Assembly: GCA_048594975.1 (NCBI GenBank)
Contig: JBMDXQ010000082.1
Location: 1-64,000 of the forward strand
Source: JBMDXB01 sp048594975
GTDB taxonomy: Bacteria > Acidobacteriota > Vicinamibacteria > Vicinamibacterales > 2-12-FULL-66-21
Direction: 5' to 3'
DNA: 64,000 nt
Shown here: positions 42,263 to 50,828 of the stretch, piece after piece
How the letters are laid out: each line of letters begins with the position of its first letter
Position numbering within the stretch: position 1 is the stretch's first letter
Notes under the pieces: generated by a model
Seen by the model: only the letters and a program-made list of their open reading frames with translations
Told to the model about the DNA's origin: nothing
Databases searched by the model: none
Made by a program: the position numbers and the translations under genes

Positions 42263-44781
42263 CAATCCGCGCCCAGCATCATCGGCTCGACGTGCCAGAT
42301 GTCGCGGCAGTAGTCGCGAATCGATCGATCGGACGAGAAGCGCCCCACCCTCGCCGCGTTGAGGATCGACATCCGCGTCCAGCGGGTCTGGTCGCCGTAG
42401 GCCTCGCTCACGCGCGCCTGGCAGTCCACGTACGCCTGGTAGTCGGCGAGCAGCAGGTACTCGTCACGGATCAGCAGCGATTCCACCAGCGGACGGAACA
42501 CGTCACAGTCTCCGTTGGTAAAGAAGCCGTCCGCGATGAGGTCGATCGCCTCGCGCAGGTCCGGGTTCGACTCGTAGTACGCACGCGGATGGTAGCCGCC
42601 GGCCCGGGTCTGCACGACCTCGGCGGCGGTGAGGCCGAAGAGGAAGAAGTTCTCGGGTCCGACGGCATCCCGGATCTCGACGTTGGCGCCGTCCAGGGTG
42701 CCGATGGTCAGCGCGCCGTTCATTGCGAACTTCATGTTCCCTGTGCCCGACGCCTCCTTGCCGGCCGTGGAGATCTGTTCGGACAGATCGGCGGCGGGAT
42801 AGACGTGGTGGCTGCTCTTGACGTTGAAGTCGGGCAGGAAGACGACGCGCAGCAGGTCGGAGACGTGCGGATCCTGATTGATGACCGCGGCGACGGAGTT
42901 GATCAGCTTGATGATCAGTTTCGCCATGCGGTATCCGGGGGCGGCCTTGCCGCCGAAGATCACGGTGCGCGGCGTGTGCGCAGTCGGGTCTCGCCTGAGG
43001 CGGTTGTACTGCGTGATCAGGTAGAGCACGTTGAGGTGCTGCCGCTTGTACTCGTGCAGCCGTTTGACCTGGATGTCGAAGAGCGACCGGGGGTCGATGG
43101 TGATGCCCGTCCGCGCGCTGATGAGGCGTGCGAGATCACGCTTGTTCTCCGCCTTCACCGCCCGCCATTCGCTCTGAAAGCCGCTGTCGTCGGCGAGCGG
43201 AGCGATCCGTTCCAGCTCCTCCTCCAGCCTGGAGATCCAGCCGTCGCCGATCCGGCCGGTGATGAGCGCGCTCAGCCTGGGATTGCTCAGGACCATCCAG
43301 CGACGCGGCGTCACGCCGTTGGTGACATTGAAGAACTTCTCCGGCGCGACCGCATAGAAGTCACGCATGACCGTTTGCTTGAGCAGCTCGCTGTGCAGGG
43401 CGGCCACGCCGTTGATGGCGTGGCTGCCGACGCTGGCGAGATGAGCCATGCGGACATACTTGCTGCCGCTCTCGTCGATCAACGACAGCCGGCTGGCGAG
43501 GCCGTCGTCGCCCGGGTGCCGCAGCCGAACCTCGTCGAGGAAGCGGCGGTTGATCTCGTAGACGATTTCCAGATGGCGAGGCAGGACCGCGCCGAAGAGC
43601 GGCACCGGCCACTTCTCGAGCGCCTCGGCGAGGAGCGTGTGGTTGGTATAGCCGCAGGTGCGCTGCGTGATCGCCCACGCCTCCTCCCACTCCATCGCGT
43701 GCTCGTCGACGAGGAGCCGCATCAGCTCGGCGACCGCGATCGCAGGATGGGTATCGTTCAATTGTGCGGCCCAGCACTCGTCGAACTCGCGCAGCGGCCG
43801 CTCGCGCATCAGGGTCAGACGGATCATGTCCTGCAACGAACAGGACACGAAGAAGAACTGCTGCGCCAGCCGCAGCTCCTTGCCGGCGGCCGGCTCGTCG
43901 TTCGGGTAGAGCACCTTGGAGATGGTTTCCGAGGCGATCTTTTCACCGACGGCGCCGTAATAGTCGCCGACGTTGAACGCGTCGAAATCGAACGACTCGA
44001 CCGCTTCCGCGCGCCAGAGACGCAACAGGTTCGTCGTCGGCACGCGGTAGCCCGGCACCGGCGTGTCGTAGGCGACGCCCCTGACCATACGCTCGGGATG
44101 CCAGCGGACCCGGTGTCGTCCGGTTTCGTCGCGGTAATGCTCGGTGCGGCCACCGAGCCTGACGTCGAAGGTAACCTCCGAGCGGACGATCTCCCATGGA
44201 TTGCCGAAGCGCAGCCACTTATCGGTCAGCTCGACCTGCCAGCCGTCGCGAATGGCCTGATCGAAGATGCCGAACTCGTAGCGTAGGCCGTAGCCGATGG
44301 CCGGGACGTTCAGCGTGGCCAGCGAGTCCATGTAGCAGGCGGCGAGGCGGCCGAGCCCGCCGTTGCCCAGCCCGGGCTCTTCTTCCTGCTCCAGCACGCT
44401 CGGCAGCGTCTGCCCCTGTTCGGCCAGCGCCTGTTCCGCCGCCTGCCAGATGCCGAGATTGATCAGGTGGCTGCCAAGATGCGGCCCGGTCAGGAACTCG
44501 GCCGACAGGTAGGCGATGACCTTGACCGCTGACTGCGTGTCGCCGATGGTCTCCAACGTCGCGACGTAGCGTTTCAGCGCCCGGTCGCGGACCGTGTACG
44601 CGAGGGCCATGTACCAGTCATTGAGCGTGGCATGCCTCCGGCGTTTCGCCTGAAGACAATGCAGGTTGTCGATCAGCGCTACGGCGAAAGCATCCGGATC
44701 CAGCGCGGTCCGGATGCTCGTGGGGGCGCTGCTCCGACGCGACGCCCCTGTTCGTGATTTGCCGGCTGGCTGGCGTGCCAC
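42262..44781 (-). CDS. glgP: Glycogen/alpha-glucan phosphorylase
   Basis: Phosphorolysis of alpha-1,4 glucan to glucose-1-phosphate without spending ATP. 839 residues, normal for the family. The PLP lysine is K684 in EASGTGNMKFAMNGALTIG, and EPGLGNGGLGRLAACYMDS, QLNDTHPA, NVTNGVTPRRW and FDIQVKRLHEYKRQ are all present. The GTG at 44781 has GGAGG 6 bases upstream. It leads the glgP-glgX operon, divergent from the class II aldolase gene. Confidence 0.97.
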   Translation of the reverse strand: MARQPAGKSRTGASRRSSAPTSIRTALDPDAFAVALIDNLHCLQAKRRRHATLNDWYMALAYTVRDRALKRYVATLETIGDTQSAVKVIAYLSAEFLTGPHLGSHLINLGIWQAAEQALAEQGQTLPSVLEQEEEPGLGNGGLGRLAACYMDSLATLNVPAIGYGLRYEFGIFDQAIRDGWQVELTDKWLRFGNPWEIVRSEVTFDVRLGGRTEHYRDETGRHRVRWHPERMVRGVAYDTPVPGYRVPTTNLLRLWRAEAVESFDFDAFNVGDYYGAVGEKIASETISKVLYPNDEPAAGKELRLAQQFFFVSCSLQDMIRLTLMRERPLREFDECWAAQLNDTHPAIAVAELMRLLVDEHAMEWEEAWAITQRTCGYTNHTLLAEALEKWPVPLFGAVLPRHLEIVYEINRRFLDEVRLRHPGDDGLASRLSLIDESGSKYVRMAHLASVGSHAINGVAALHSELLKQTVMRDFYAVAPEKFFNVTNGVTPRRWMVLSNPRLSALITGRIGDGWISRLEEELERIAPLADDSGFQSEWRAVKAENKRDLARLISARTGITIDPRSLFDIQVKRLHEYKRQHLNVLYLITQYNRLRRDPTAHTPRTVIFGGKAAPGYRMAKLIIKLINSVAAVINQDPHVSDLLRVVFLPDFNVKSSHHVYPAADLSEQISTAGKEASGTGNMKFAMNGALTIGTLDGANVEIRDAVGPENFFLFGLTAAEVVQTRAGGYHPRAYYESNPDLREAIDLIADGFFTNGDCDVFRPLVESLLIRDEYLLLADYQAYVDCQARVSEAYGDQTRWTRMSILNAARVGRFSSDRSIRDYCRDIWHVEPMMLGAD

Positions 44782-44811
44782 TCGCGTCCTCCGATCCAGG
44801 CGTTACTACTG

Positions 44812-44827
44812 AGCAGCAGTCGTTCCA
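44812..44827 (-). promoter_or_regulatory. Candidate sigma-54 promoter of glgP-glgX
   Basis: On the minus strand: TGGAACGACTGCTGCT, with TGGAACG at -24 and CTGCT at -12, GG and GC 10 bases apart. Predicted start near 44801, leaving about 20 bases with the ribosome site before the GTG at 44781. The 23-bp elements begin 77 bp upstream. Confidence 0.6.
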
Positions 44828-44902
44828 GCCGTGCGGTTGCGGTGAAACCGCGTGTCACGCCCGTCTTTGTTGGCCGGGCTGCCCGGTATCGACTCGCCAG
44901 CC

Positions 44903-44933
44903 CCGGAACGCCGGAGGATCTCCGGAATACCGG
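44903..44933. promoter_or_regulatory. Overlapping pair of 23-bp activator-like elements, site D
   Basis: On the minus strand 44933-44911 reads CCGGTATTCCGG, AGATC, CTCCGG. On the plus strand 44903-44925 reads CCGGAACGCCGG, AGGAT, CTCCGG (18 of 23 consensus positions). The two overlap by 15 bases in opposite orientation, which fits a site serving divergent promoters: glgP (77 bp away) and fba (78 bp away). Outside these and the two promoters I see nothing in the 393-bp gap. Confidence 0.55.
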
Positions 44934-45010
44934 GGAGACGGACCAGACCACGGACGAGCGCGGATGCGGGCAGTCTCGCGCCTTCCTCGTCTTCCCGTGC
45001 CAGAGCCGGA

Positions 45011-45026
45011 AGGATCCGCGATTGCA
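45011..45026 (+). promoter_or_regulatory. Candidate sigma-54 promoter of the aldolase-phosphofructokinase operon
   Basis: Reads AGGATCCGCGATTGCA: AGGATC at -24 (weak) and consensus TTGCA at -12, 10 bases between GG and GC. Predicted start near 45037, leaving a long leader of about 138 bases before the ATG at 45175, which I could not interpret further. Confidence 0.45.
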
Positions 45027-45174
45027 CTGCCGTCACCCTGACGGCGGAGGATTGTCTCTCAGGCTGACGACATCCGGAGGAGTCAGGCGCCGCGCGCCGC
45101 ACTGATCGGCGGCATTCGGCTCTCACTGTCTGCGAAGCGGGTCAGCGCCGTTCGCGCCGGCCACGGAGATCATC

Positions 45175-46203
45175 ATGCCAGTAGCCGACTACGCGACGTA
45201 CCGCGAGATGCTCAACCGCGCGCGATCGGGGACGTTCGCGTATCCCGCGGTGAACGTCACGTCGCTCACGACGGCCAACGCCGTTCTGAAGGGGCTCTCC
45301 GACTGCGGGAGCGACGGCATCATCCAGGTCTCGACCGGTGGCGGCGCCTTCGCGTCGGGCGACACCGTCAAGGACATGGTCCTGGGGGCGATCTCGATCG
45401 CGGAGCACGTCCACCGCGTGGCCGACCGGTATCCGATCCACGTCGCGCTGCACACCGACCACTGCCCGGCGGACAAGCTGGACACGTTCGTGATGCCGCT
45501 GGTCGAGGAGACCGAGCGGCGGCGTGCCAGCGGCCGGCCGAACCTCTTCAACGGCCACATGTTCGACGGCAGTGCCCTGCCCCTGAAAGACAACCTCGAC
45601 ATCGCCGTACGGCTGCGCGAGCGCTTCGCCAGGAACGATCTCGTCCTCGAGATCGAGGTGGGCGCGGTCGGCGGCGAGGAGGACGGCATCCGCGCGAGCG
45701 CGGCGGCGAAGCTCTACACGACGCCGGAGGACACGCTGGAAGTGGCGCGACGACTGGCCGGGCCGGCGGATCAGCCGTACCTGCTTGCCGCTACGTTCGG
45801 CAACGTGCACGGCGTGTACAAGCCCGGCCACGTCAAGCTCAGACCGTCGATCCTGAAGGACTGCCAGGACGCCGTCGTCCGGGCGTTTGGCGCGGCCTCG
45901 CGGTTCCTCTTCGTCTTCCACGGCGGTTCAGGCTCCGAGCTTCGCGACATCCACGAGGCGCTCGACTACGGCGTGGTGAAGATGAACGTCGACACCGACA
46001 TGCAATACGCCTTCACCCGGGCGATCGCCGATCACTGCTTCAGGAACTACGACCGCCTGCTGAGAATCGACGGCAACGTCGGCGACAAGAAAGCCTACGA
46101 TCCCCGCACCTACCTCGCGCTGGCGGAGCGGGCGATGGCCGAACGGGTCACGCGCGCGGCGACCGACCTTCGCTCGGCCGGCACGGCGCTGGTGGCGACA
46201 TGA
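45175..46203 (+). CDS. fba: Fructose-bisphosphate aldolase, class II
   Basis: Reversible cleavage of fructose-1,6-bisphosphate in glycolysis and gluconeogenesis. 342 residues. The zinc site includes HTDHC (H93, H96), NLFNGHMFDGSALPLKDN is the substrate loop region, and FVFHGGSGS, with VVKMNVDTDMQYAF, are phosphate-binding signatures of the class II enzyme. The 'VEEV...GAVGGEEDG' Glu-rich stretch is present as EIEVGAVGGEEDG. Its stop overlaps the phosphofructokinase ATG by 4 bases, so the two are surely co-translated. Confidence 0.96.
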   Translation: MPVADYATYREMLNRARSGTFAYPAVNVTSLTTANAVLKGLSDCGSDGIIQVSTGGGAFASGDTVKDMVLGAISIAEHVHRVADRYPIHVALHTDHCPADKLDTFVMPLVEETERRRASGRPNLFNGHMFDGSALPLKDNLDIAVRLRERFARNDLVLEIEVGAVGGEEDGIRASAAAKLYTTPEDTLEVARRLAGPADQPYLLAATFGNVHGVYKPGHVKLRPSILKDCQDAVVRAFGAASRFLFVFHGGSGSELRDIHEALDYGVVKMNVDTDMQYAFTRAIADHCFRNYDRLLRIDGNVGDKKAYDPRTYLALAERAMAERVTRAATDLRSAGTALVAT

Positions 46204-47504
46204 CCGGGAAGCCGGTCAATCGCGACGGCGACCCCGATTTCTCCATCGCCCGGCTCGGCGATTGCCGCGTCCCCTCGCCCATGGCGGGGGTTCGCTTCAT
46301 GTCGGAGGATGCGCGCGTCCTCTATCCCTCCACGCTGGAGGACCTCAGGCGTCAGCGGGCGCCCGGCGGCGAGCCTTCCTCGATGGAATCCGCGGGCCCG
46401 CGCGAGCGGGTGTTCTTCGATTCCTCGGTGGCGTGCGGGATCGTCACCTGCGGCGGTCTGTGCCCGGGCCTGAACGACGTGATCCGCGCGATCGTGTTGA
46501 GCCTCTACCACCACTACGGGGTGCGGAAGATTCTCGGGTTCCGTTTCGGCTTCGAAGGTCTCGTGGAGCGGCACGGCCACGAGCCGCTGGACCTGACCCC
46601 TGGGCTGGTGAACCGGATCCACGAGATTGGCGGGTCGATCCTCGGATCGTCGCGCGGTCCGCAGGAGCCCGCCGCCATGGTGGACCGGCTCGAGCGTCTC
46701 GGCATCGGCATCCTGTTCGCCATCGGCGGCGACGGCACGCTGCGTGGCGCCCACGCGATCAGCAGGGAGGCGACCGCACGAGGCGCGAAGATCTGCGTCA
46801 TCGGCATCCCGAAGACGATCGACAACGACGTCTCGTACGTCCAGCGAACGTTCGGTTTCGAGACGGCCGTCAGCGAGGCGAGGCGGGCGACCTACGCCGC
46901 CAACACCGAGGCCGAAGCCGCCCGTAATGGCATCGGCCTCGTCAAGTTGATGGGACGCGACTCGGGATTCATCGCCGCCTATGCGGTCCTCGTCGCTGGC
47001 CAGGTGAACTTCTGTCTCGTGCCCGAGGTTCCGTTCTCGCTCGAGCGGTTCCTCGCCGAGATGTCACGGCGGCTCGAGCGCCGCGGGCACGCCGTGGTCG
47101 TCGTCGCGGAAGGCGCAGGGCAGGATCTGATGCCCGGCCGGGGAGCGCGCGACGCCTCGGGAAACGTCAAGCATGGCGACATCGGGGCATTCCTGAGAGA
47201 CGCGATCATCGGACACTTTCGCCAGAGCGGCGTGCCGATAAGCCTCAAGTACATCGATCCGAGCTATGCCATCAGGAGCGTGCCGGCAACCGCGCACGAT
47301 TCGGCGTTCTGCCTGCTCCTGGGCCACAACGCGGTACACGCCGGGATGGCCGGACGGACGGACATGCTCGTGGGCTTCTGGAATCATCATTTCACGCACG
47401 TGCCGATCGGACTGGCCGTCTCGGAGCGGAAACGGATCGACCCCGAGGGAGCGCTGTGGAGCAGCGTTCTGGCGTCCACTGGCCAGCCGCGCGACATGCG
47501 CTGA
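46200..47504 (+). CDS. pfkA: 6-phosphofructokinase, long 'PKTIDND' clade
   Basis: 434 residues with a long N-terminal extension before TCGGLCPGLNDVIRAIV. GGDGTL (D178, G179) has Gly where PPi-dependent enzymes have Asp, which favours ATP as donor, while PKTIDND (204-210) has the Lys also seen in PPi enzymes. GGDGT with PKTIDND, plus RTFGFETAV, LVKLMGRDSGFIAAYA and VVVVAEGAGQ, resembles the ATP-using trypanosome-type clade. Donor should be read as probably ATP, not proven. Paired with fba by a 4-base overlap. Confidence 0.92.
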   Translation: MTGKPVNRDGDPDFSIARLGDCRVPSPMAGVRFMSEDARVLYPSTLEDLRRQRAPGGEPSSMESAGPRERVFFDSSVACGIVTCGGLCPGLNDVIRAIVLSLYHHYGVRKILGFRFGFEGLVERHGHEPLDLTPGLVNRIHEIGGSILGSSRGPQEPAAMVDRLERLGIGILFAIGGDGTLRGAHAISREATARGAKICVIGIPKTIDNDVSYVQRTFGFETAVSEARRATYAANTEAEAARNGIGLVKLMGRDSGFIAAYAVLVAGQVNFCLVPEVPFSLERFLAEMSRRLERRGHAVVVVAEGAGQDLMPGRGARDASGNVKHGDIGAFLRDAIIGHFRQSGVPISLKYIDPSYAIRSVPATAHDSAFCLLLGHNAVHAGMAGRTDMLVGFWNHHFTHVPIGLAVSERKRIDPEGALWSSVLASTGQPRDMR

Positions 47505-47626
47505 ACGGAGCATCGCACCGGAATCGTGGCGGCGGCCGGCCTGGCTGCGCGTGCACCGGCTCTCGGGTCCCCGCGCTCATTTCGTCACGATGCCGCTGAC
47601 CGGTCGGTCGGTGAGCGGGAAGCTGA

Positions 47627-48928
47627 ATGGCCGAGACGATGGTAGAGCCGCACACCCACCCATCCTCCGAGAGCGCCGCTGCCTCGGGTGAGGCTGGGTG
47701 GCACGTCCTGGAGCTGGGCGCCAGGCTGCTCCTCGAATACAACGTGCGTTCGGAGCTGATCAAGCAGCGGATCGAACGCGTGGCTGCACATCTCGATATC
47801 AGGCTCGTGGCCGTGGTCGCATATCGGGAGGTGACGCTCGTTGCCGCGGGCGACCGCGACCTCCATGTGCAGGCACCAGAGCTCCGCCTCAACGCGGCCG
47901 TCACCGTGGAAGTGCTCGGCATCCTCGATCGGCTCTGCGCCGGCCGAATCAGGGTCGACGAAGCCACGCGGCGACTCGAGGCGGTGGAGCGGACGGTCCC
48001 GAGATACGGACGCTGGGGGCTCTCGGTGATGTTCGGGCTCGCGGCGGCGGCGCTCGCGCGACTCCTCGGGGCTGACGGAGGCGCGATCGCGGTCGCCGGT
48101 GTGTCGTCCGGCGTCGGGGTGATCGCGCGGCAGGAGCTCGCGCGGCGACACGCGGCGCTGCTCACACAGCCGTTTGCGGCGGGACTGATCGGCGCCGTCC
48201 TCGGCGGCGTGATCATCCGTCTGGGCTGGACGGCGACTCCCGCATTGTGCCTTATCGTGCCCTCGTTGATGTTGGTGCCGGGTCCGCACCTGATCAACGG
48301 CGTCGACGACCTGCTCCAGAATCACATACAGGCGGGTATCTGCCGCCTGGGCCTGGCTGCCACCATCCTGATGGCGGCCGCGCTCGGTGTGCTGGGTGGC
48401 GACTGGCTCGTCCTGGGGCTGACACCCGTGTCGAGGACGGAGGTGCCACCGCTGACGCTGTGGCTGGACGTCGTCATGGCCGGCGTGGCCGCGAGCGGAT
48501 TCGGCGCGTTCTACAACGTGCGGTGGCGCGTGCTCTGGATTTCCATTCTGAGCGGCATGGTTGGACACGGCGTCCGATATCTCTGCTTGCAGGCTGGCTC
48601 GAGCGTGGAGATCGCCACGTTGTGCGGCTGCTTGCCCATCGGGCTGATTGGCGCCGTGGCGGCGGAACGGCAGCGTCTGCCTTTCTCGGCCGTCGCCTTC
48701 GCGGGGGCCGTGCCGATGATGCCGGGCATGTTCATTTACGACGGCATCGCGAATGCCATGCGCCTGTCCGCCGCCAATGCAGAGACGGATTCCGTCCTGG
48801 TGGCTGCCGCCGTCGCGCCCTCACTGAGAGCAGCTTTCGTGGTTGGCGCGATCGTGCTCGGCCTCATCGTGGGCGCGACCGCCGCGAGGCTCGCCTCCAT
48901 TCGTCGAGCGTGGCGGCCCCGTGGTTGA
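47627..48928 (+). CDS. Threonine/serine exporter, ThrE family
   Basis: 433 residues. A soluble N-terminal part (to about 120; VLELGARLLLEYNVRSELIKQRIERVA) is followed by about ten membrane helices. 'RYGRWGLSVMFGLAAAALARLLGADGG', 'LCLIVPSLMLVPGPHLINGVDDLLQNH' and the final 'FAGAVPMMPGMFIYDGI' are the ThrE/DUF1212-DUF3815 landmarks. It has the two halves in one chain, as in corynebacterial ThrE. It starts 122 bases after the phosphofructokinase gene, so it may or may not share its transcript. Substrate is unproven. Confidence 0.85.
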   Translation: MAETMVEPHTHPSSESAAASGEAGWHVLELGARLLLEYNVRSELIKQRIERVAAHLDIRLVAVVAYREVTLVAAGDRDLHVQAPELRLNAAVTVEVLGILDRLCAGRIRVDEATRRLEAVERTVPRYGRWGLSVMFGLAAAALARLLGADGGAIAVAGVSSGVGVIARQELARRHAALLTQPFAAGLIGAVLGGVIIRLGWTATPALCLIVPSLMLVPGPHLINGVDDLLQNHIQAGICRLGLAATILMAAALGVLGGDWLVLGLTPVSRTEVPPLTLWLDVVMAGVAASGFGAFYNVRWRVLWISILSGMVGHGVRYLCLQAGSSVEIATLCGCLPIGLIGAVAAERQRLPFSAVAFAGAVPMMPGMFIYDGIANAMRLSAANAETDSVLVAAAVAPSLRAAFVVGAIVLGLIVGATAARLASIRRAWRPRG

Positions 48929-49008
48929 TAGCGTCAGGTCCCGGGTGGCCGCCGGCTGTCATCCGGCAGCGCCGCCGGATGCCGGTAGCTGCCGGAAGGT
49001 CCGAAAGA

Positions 49009-49031
49009 CCGGAGTCCCCACGAAACTCCGG
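49009..49031 (+). promoter_or_regulatory. 23-bp activator-like element, site E
   Basis: Reads CCGGAGTCCCCA, then CGAAA, then CTCCGG, and CCGG follows one base later as in site C. The left half is weaker than in A, C and D. It lies 81 bp before the sigma-54-like promoter of pckA in the 250-bp gap after the ThrE gene. Confidence 0.45.
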
Positions 49032-49111
49032 ACCGGTGCCCCGCCACCGGCGATGAATCACGCGCTTTCCGGTGATTCTGGATTCAAGAAGCTGCACGTT
49101 CCTGATCGCGA

Positions 49112-49127
49112 CGGTACTCCCTTTGCA
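49112..49127 (+). promoter_or_regulatory. Candidate sigma-54 promoter of the pckA operon
   Basis: Reads CGGTACTCCCTTTGCA: CGGTAC at -24 and consensus TTTGCA at -12, GG and GC 10 bases apart. Predicted start near 49138; the ATG of pckA is at 49179 behind AAGGGAGG. Confidence 0.6.
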
Positions 49128-49178
49128 GCCGGTCCCACGCGGCGCAGTTCGTCGCCAACATAACAAGGGAGGCTCGCA

Positions 49179-50795
49179 ATGGCCGAAAGCGGCGCCGCTC
49201 TGCTCGGCGAACAACGACCCGCCGCGACCTTCACGCAGCACCACCTGACGGTCAGCCAGCTGCATCGCAACCTTCCGGCCAGTTCGCTGTACGAACATGC
49301 GATCAGGTACGGGAAAGATGCCAGCATCGCCGAGAACGGTGCCCTGGTGGCCTATTCCGGCGTCAAGACCGGCCGCTCACCCAAGGACAAGCGCGTCGTG
49401 AAACACCCGGACTCCGAAAAGGATGTGTGGTGGGGACCGGTGAACATTCCCTGCGACGCGCAGACGTTCGCGATCAACCGCCAGCGCGCGCTCGATTACC
49501 TGAATACCCGCGAGCGCCTCTATTGCTTCGACGGGTTCGCGGGCTGGGATCCCAAGTATCGCATCAAGGTCCGCGTGATTTGCTCGCGCCCCTATCACGC
49601 GCTGTTCATGCACACCATGCTCATCCGGCCGACGCGGGAGGACCTGGCGAGCTTCGGGGAGCCCGATTTCACGATCTACAACGCCGGCGCGTTCCCTGCC
49701 AACCGCCTGACCATCGGCATGGGATCGACGACGAGCGTGGCGCTCAGCCTCGAAGATCGCGAGCTGGTCATCCTCGGCACGGAGTACGCCGGCGAAATGA
49801 AGAAGGGCGTCTTCACGGTCGCGAACTACTGTGCGCCGAAACGCGAGATCCTGTCGATGCACTGCTCGGCGACAGCGGATCGGCAGACGGGCCGTTCGTC
49901 GCTCCTCTTCGGCCTGAGCGGCACCGGCAAGACCACGCTGTCGGCCGATCCCCGGCGGCATTTGATCGGCGACGACGAGCACTGCTGGAGCGACGACGGC
50001 ATCTTCAACATCGAAGGGGGATGTTACGCGAAGGCGGTCAATCTGACGCCCGAGAACGAGCCCGATATCTTTCAGGCGCTGCGCTTCGGTGCCGTGCTGG
50101 AAAACGTCGTCCTGGAGGAGGACCGCACGGTCGACTTCACCGATACCACCATTACGGAGAACACGCGCGGGGCGTATCCCATCGAGTTCATTCACAGCGC
50201 CCGAATCCCGTGCATGGCGGGACATCCGAGCGACGTGATCTTCCTGACATGCGACGCCTTCGGCGTGCTGCCGCCGGTCAGCGCCCTCTCGCCGGCGCAG
50301 GCGATGTATCACTTCATCAGCGGATACACCGCCAAGGTCGCCGGCACCGAGATGGGCGTGACGGAACCGCAGGCGACCTTCTCGCCCTGCTTCGGCGGGC
50401 CGTTCCTCGTGTGGCATCCGAGCAAATACGCCGAGCTTCTGGCGGCGAAAATGGCGAAGCACCACGCGCGCGTCTGGCTCGTGAACACCGGGTGGGGCGG
50501 CGGCCCCTATGGAACCGGGCAACGCATCAGCCTCAGGCACACCCGCGCCATCATCGACGCCATCCACAGCGGCGCCCTCCCCCGGGGCGCAACCGAACGC
50601 GATCCCGTGTTCGGCTTCGAGGTCGTCACCGAGTGCCCCGGAGTGCCTCCCGAGATTCTCGTGCCGCGGCGCGCGTGGCCGGTGACGGCCGCGTATGACG
50701 CCGCGGCGAAGAAGCTTGCTGACTTGTTCCGCGGTAACTTCAGCGCGTACGAGTCGGGTGTTGGCGACGACATCAAAGCTGCCGGACCTGTATGA
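49179..50795 (+). CDS. pckA: Phosphoenolpyruvate carboxykinase (ATP)
   Basis: Oxaloacetate + ATP to phosphoenolpyruvate + CO2 + ADP, reversible. 538 residues. P-loop GLSGTGKTTLSADP (K251), GDDEHCWSDDG with the Mn/Mg-binding Asp residues, GVFNIEGGCYAKA-like GIFNIEGGCYAKAVNL, and SGYTAKVAGTE are signatures of the ATP-using class. The first half has YSGVKTGRSPKDKRVV. It opens an operon with GAPDH and pyruvate kinase: together these can run carbon between C4 acids, PEP and triose phosphates. Confidence 0.97.
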   Translation: MAESGAALLGEQRPAATFTQHHLTVSQLHRNLPASSLYEHAIRYGKDASIAENGALVAYSGVKTGRSPKDKRVVKHPDSEKDVWWGPVNIPCDAQTFAINRQRALDYLNTRERLYCFDGFAGWDPKYRIKVRVICSRPYHALFMHTMLIRPTREDLASFGEPDFTIYNAGAFPANRLTIGMGSTTSVALSLEDRELVILGTEYAGEMKKGVFTVANYCAPKREILSMHCSATADRQTGRSSLLFGLSGTGKTTLSADPRRHLIGDDEHCWSDDGIFNIEGGCYAKAVNLTPENEPDIFQALRFGAVLENVVLEEDRTVDFTDTTITENTRGAYPIEFIHSARIPCMAGHPSDVIFLTCDAFGVLPPVSALSPAQAMYHFISGYTAKVAGTEMGVTEPQATFSPCFGGPFLVWHPSKYAELLAAKMAKHHARVWLVNTGWGGGPYGTGQRISLRHTRAIIDAIHSGALPRGATERDPVFGFEVVTECPGVPPEILVPRRAWPVTAAYDAAAKKLADLFRGNFSAYESGVGDDIKAAGPV

Positions 50796-50828
50796 GCAGC
50801 GTACACCGCTGCATGAGCGAGCAATGTC

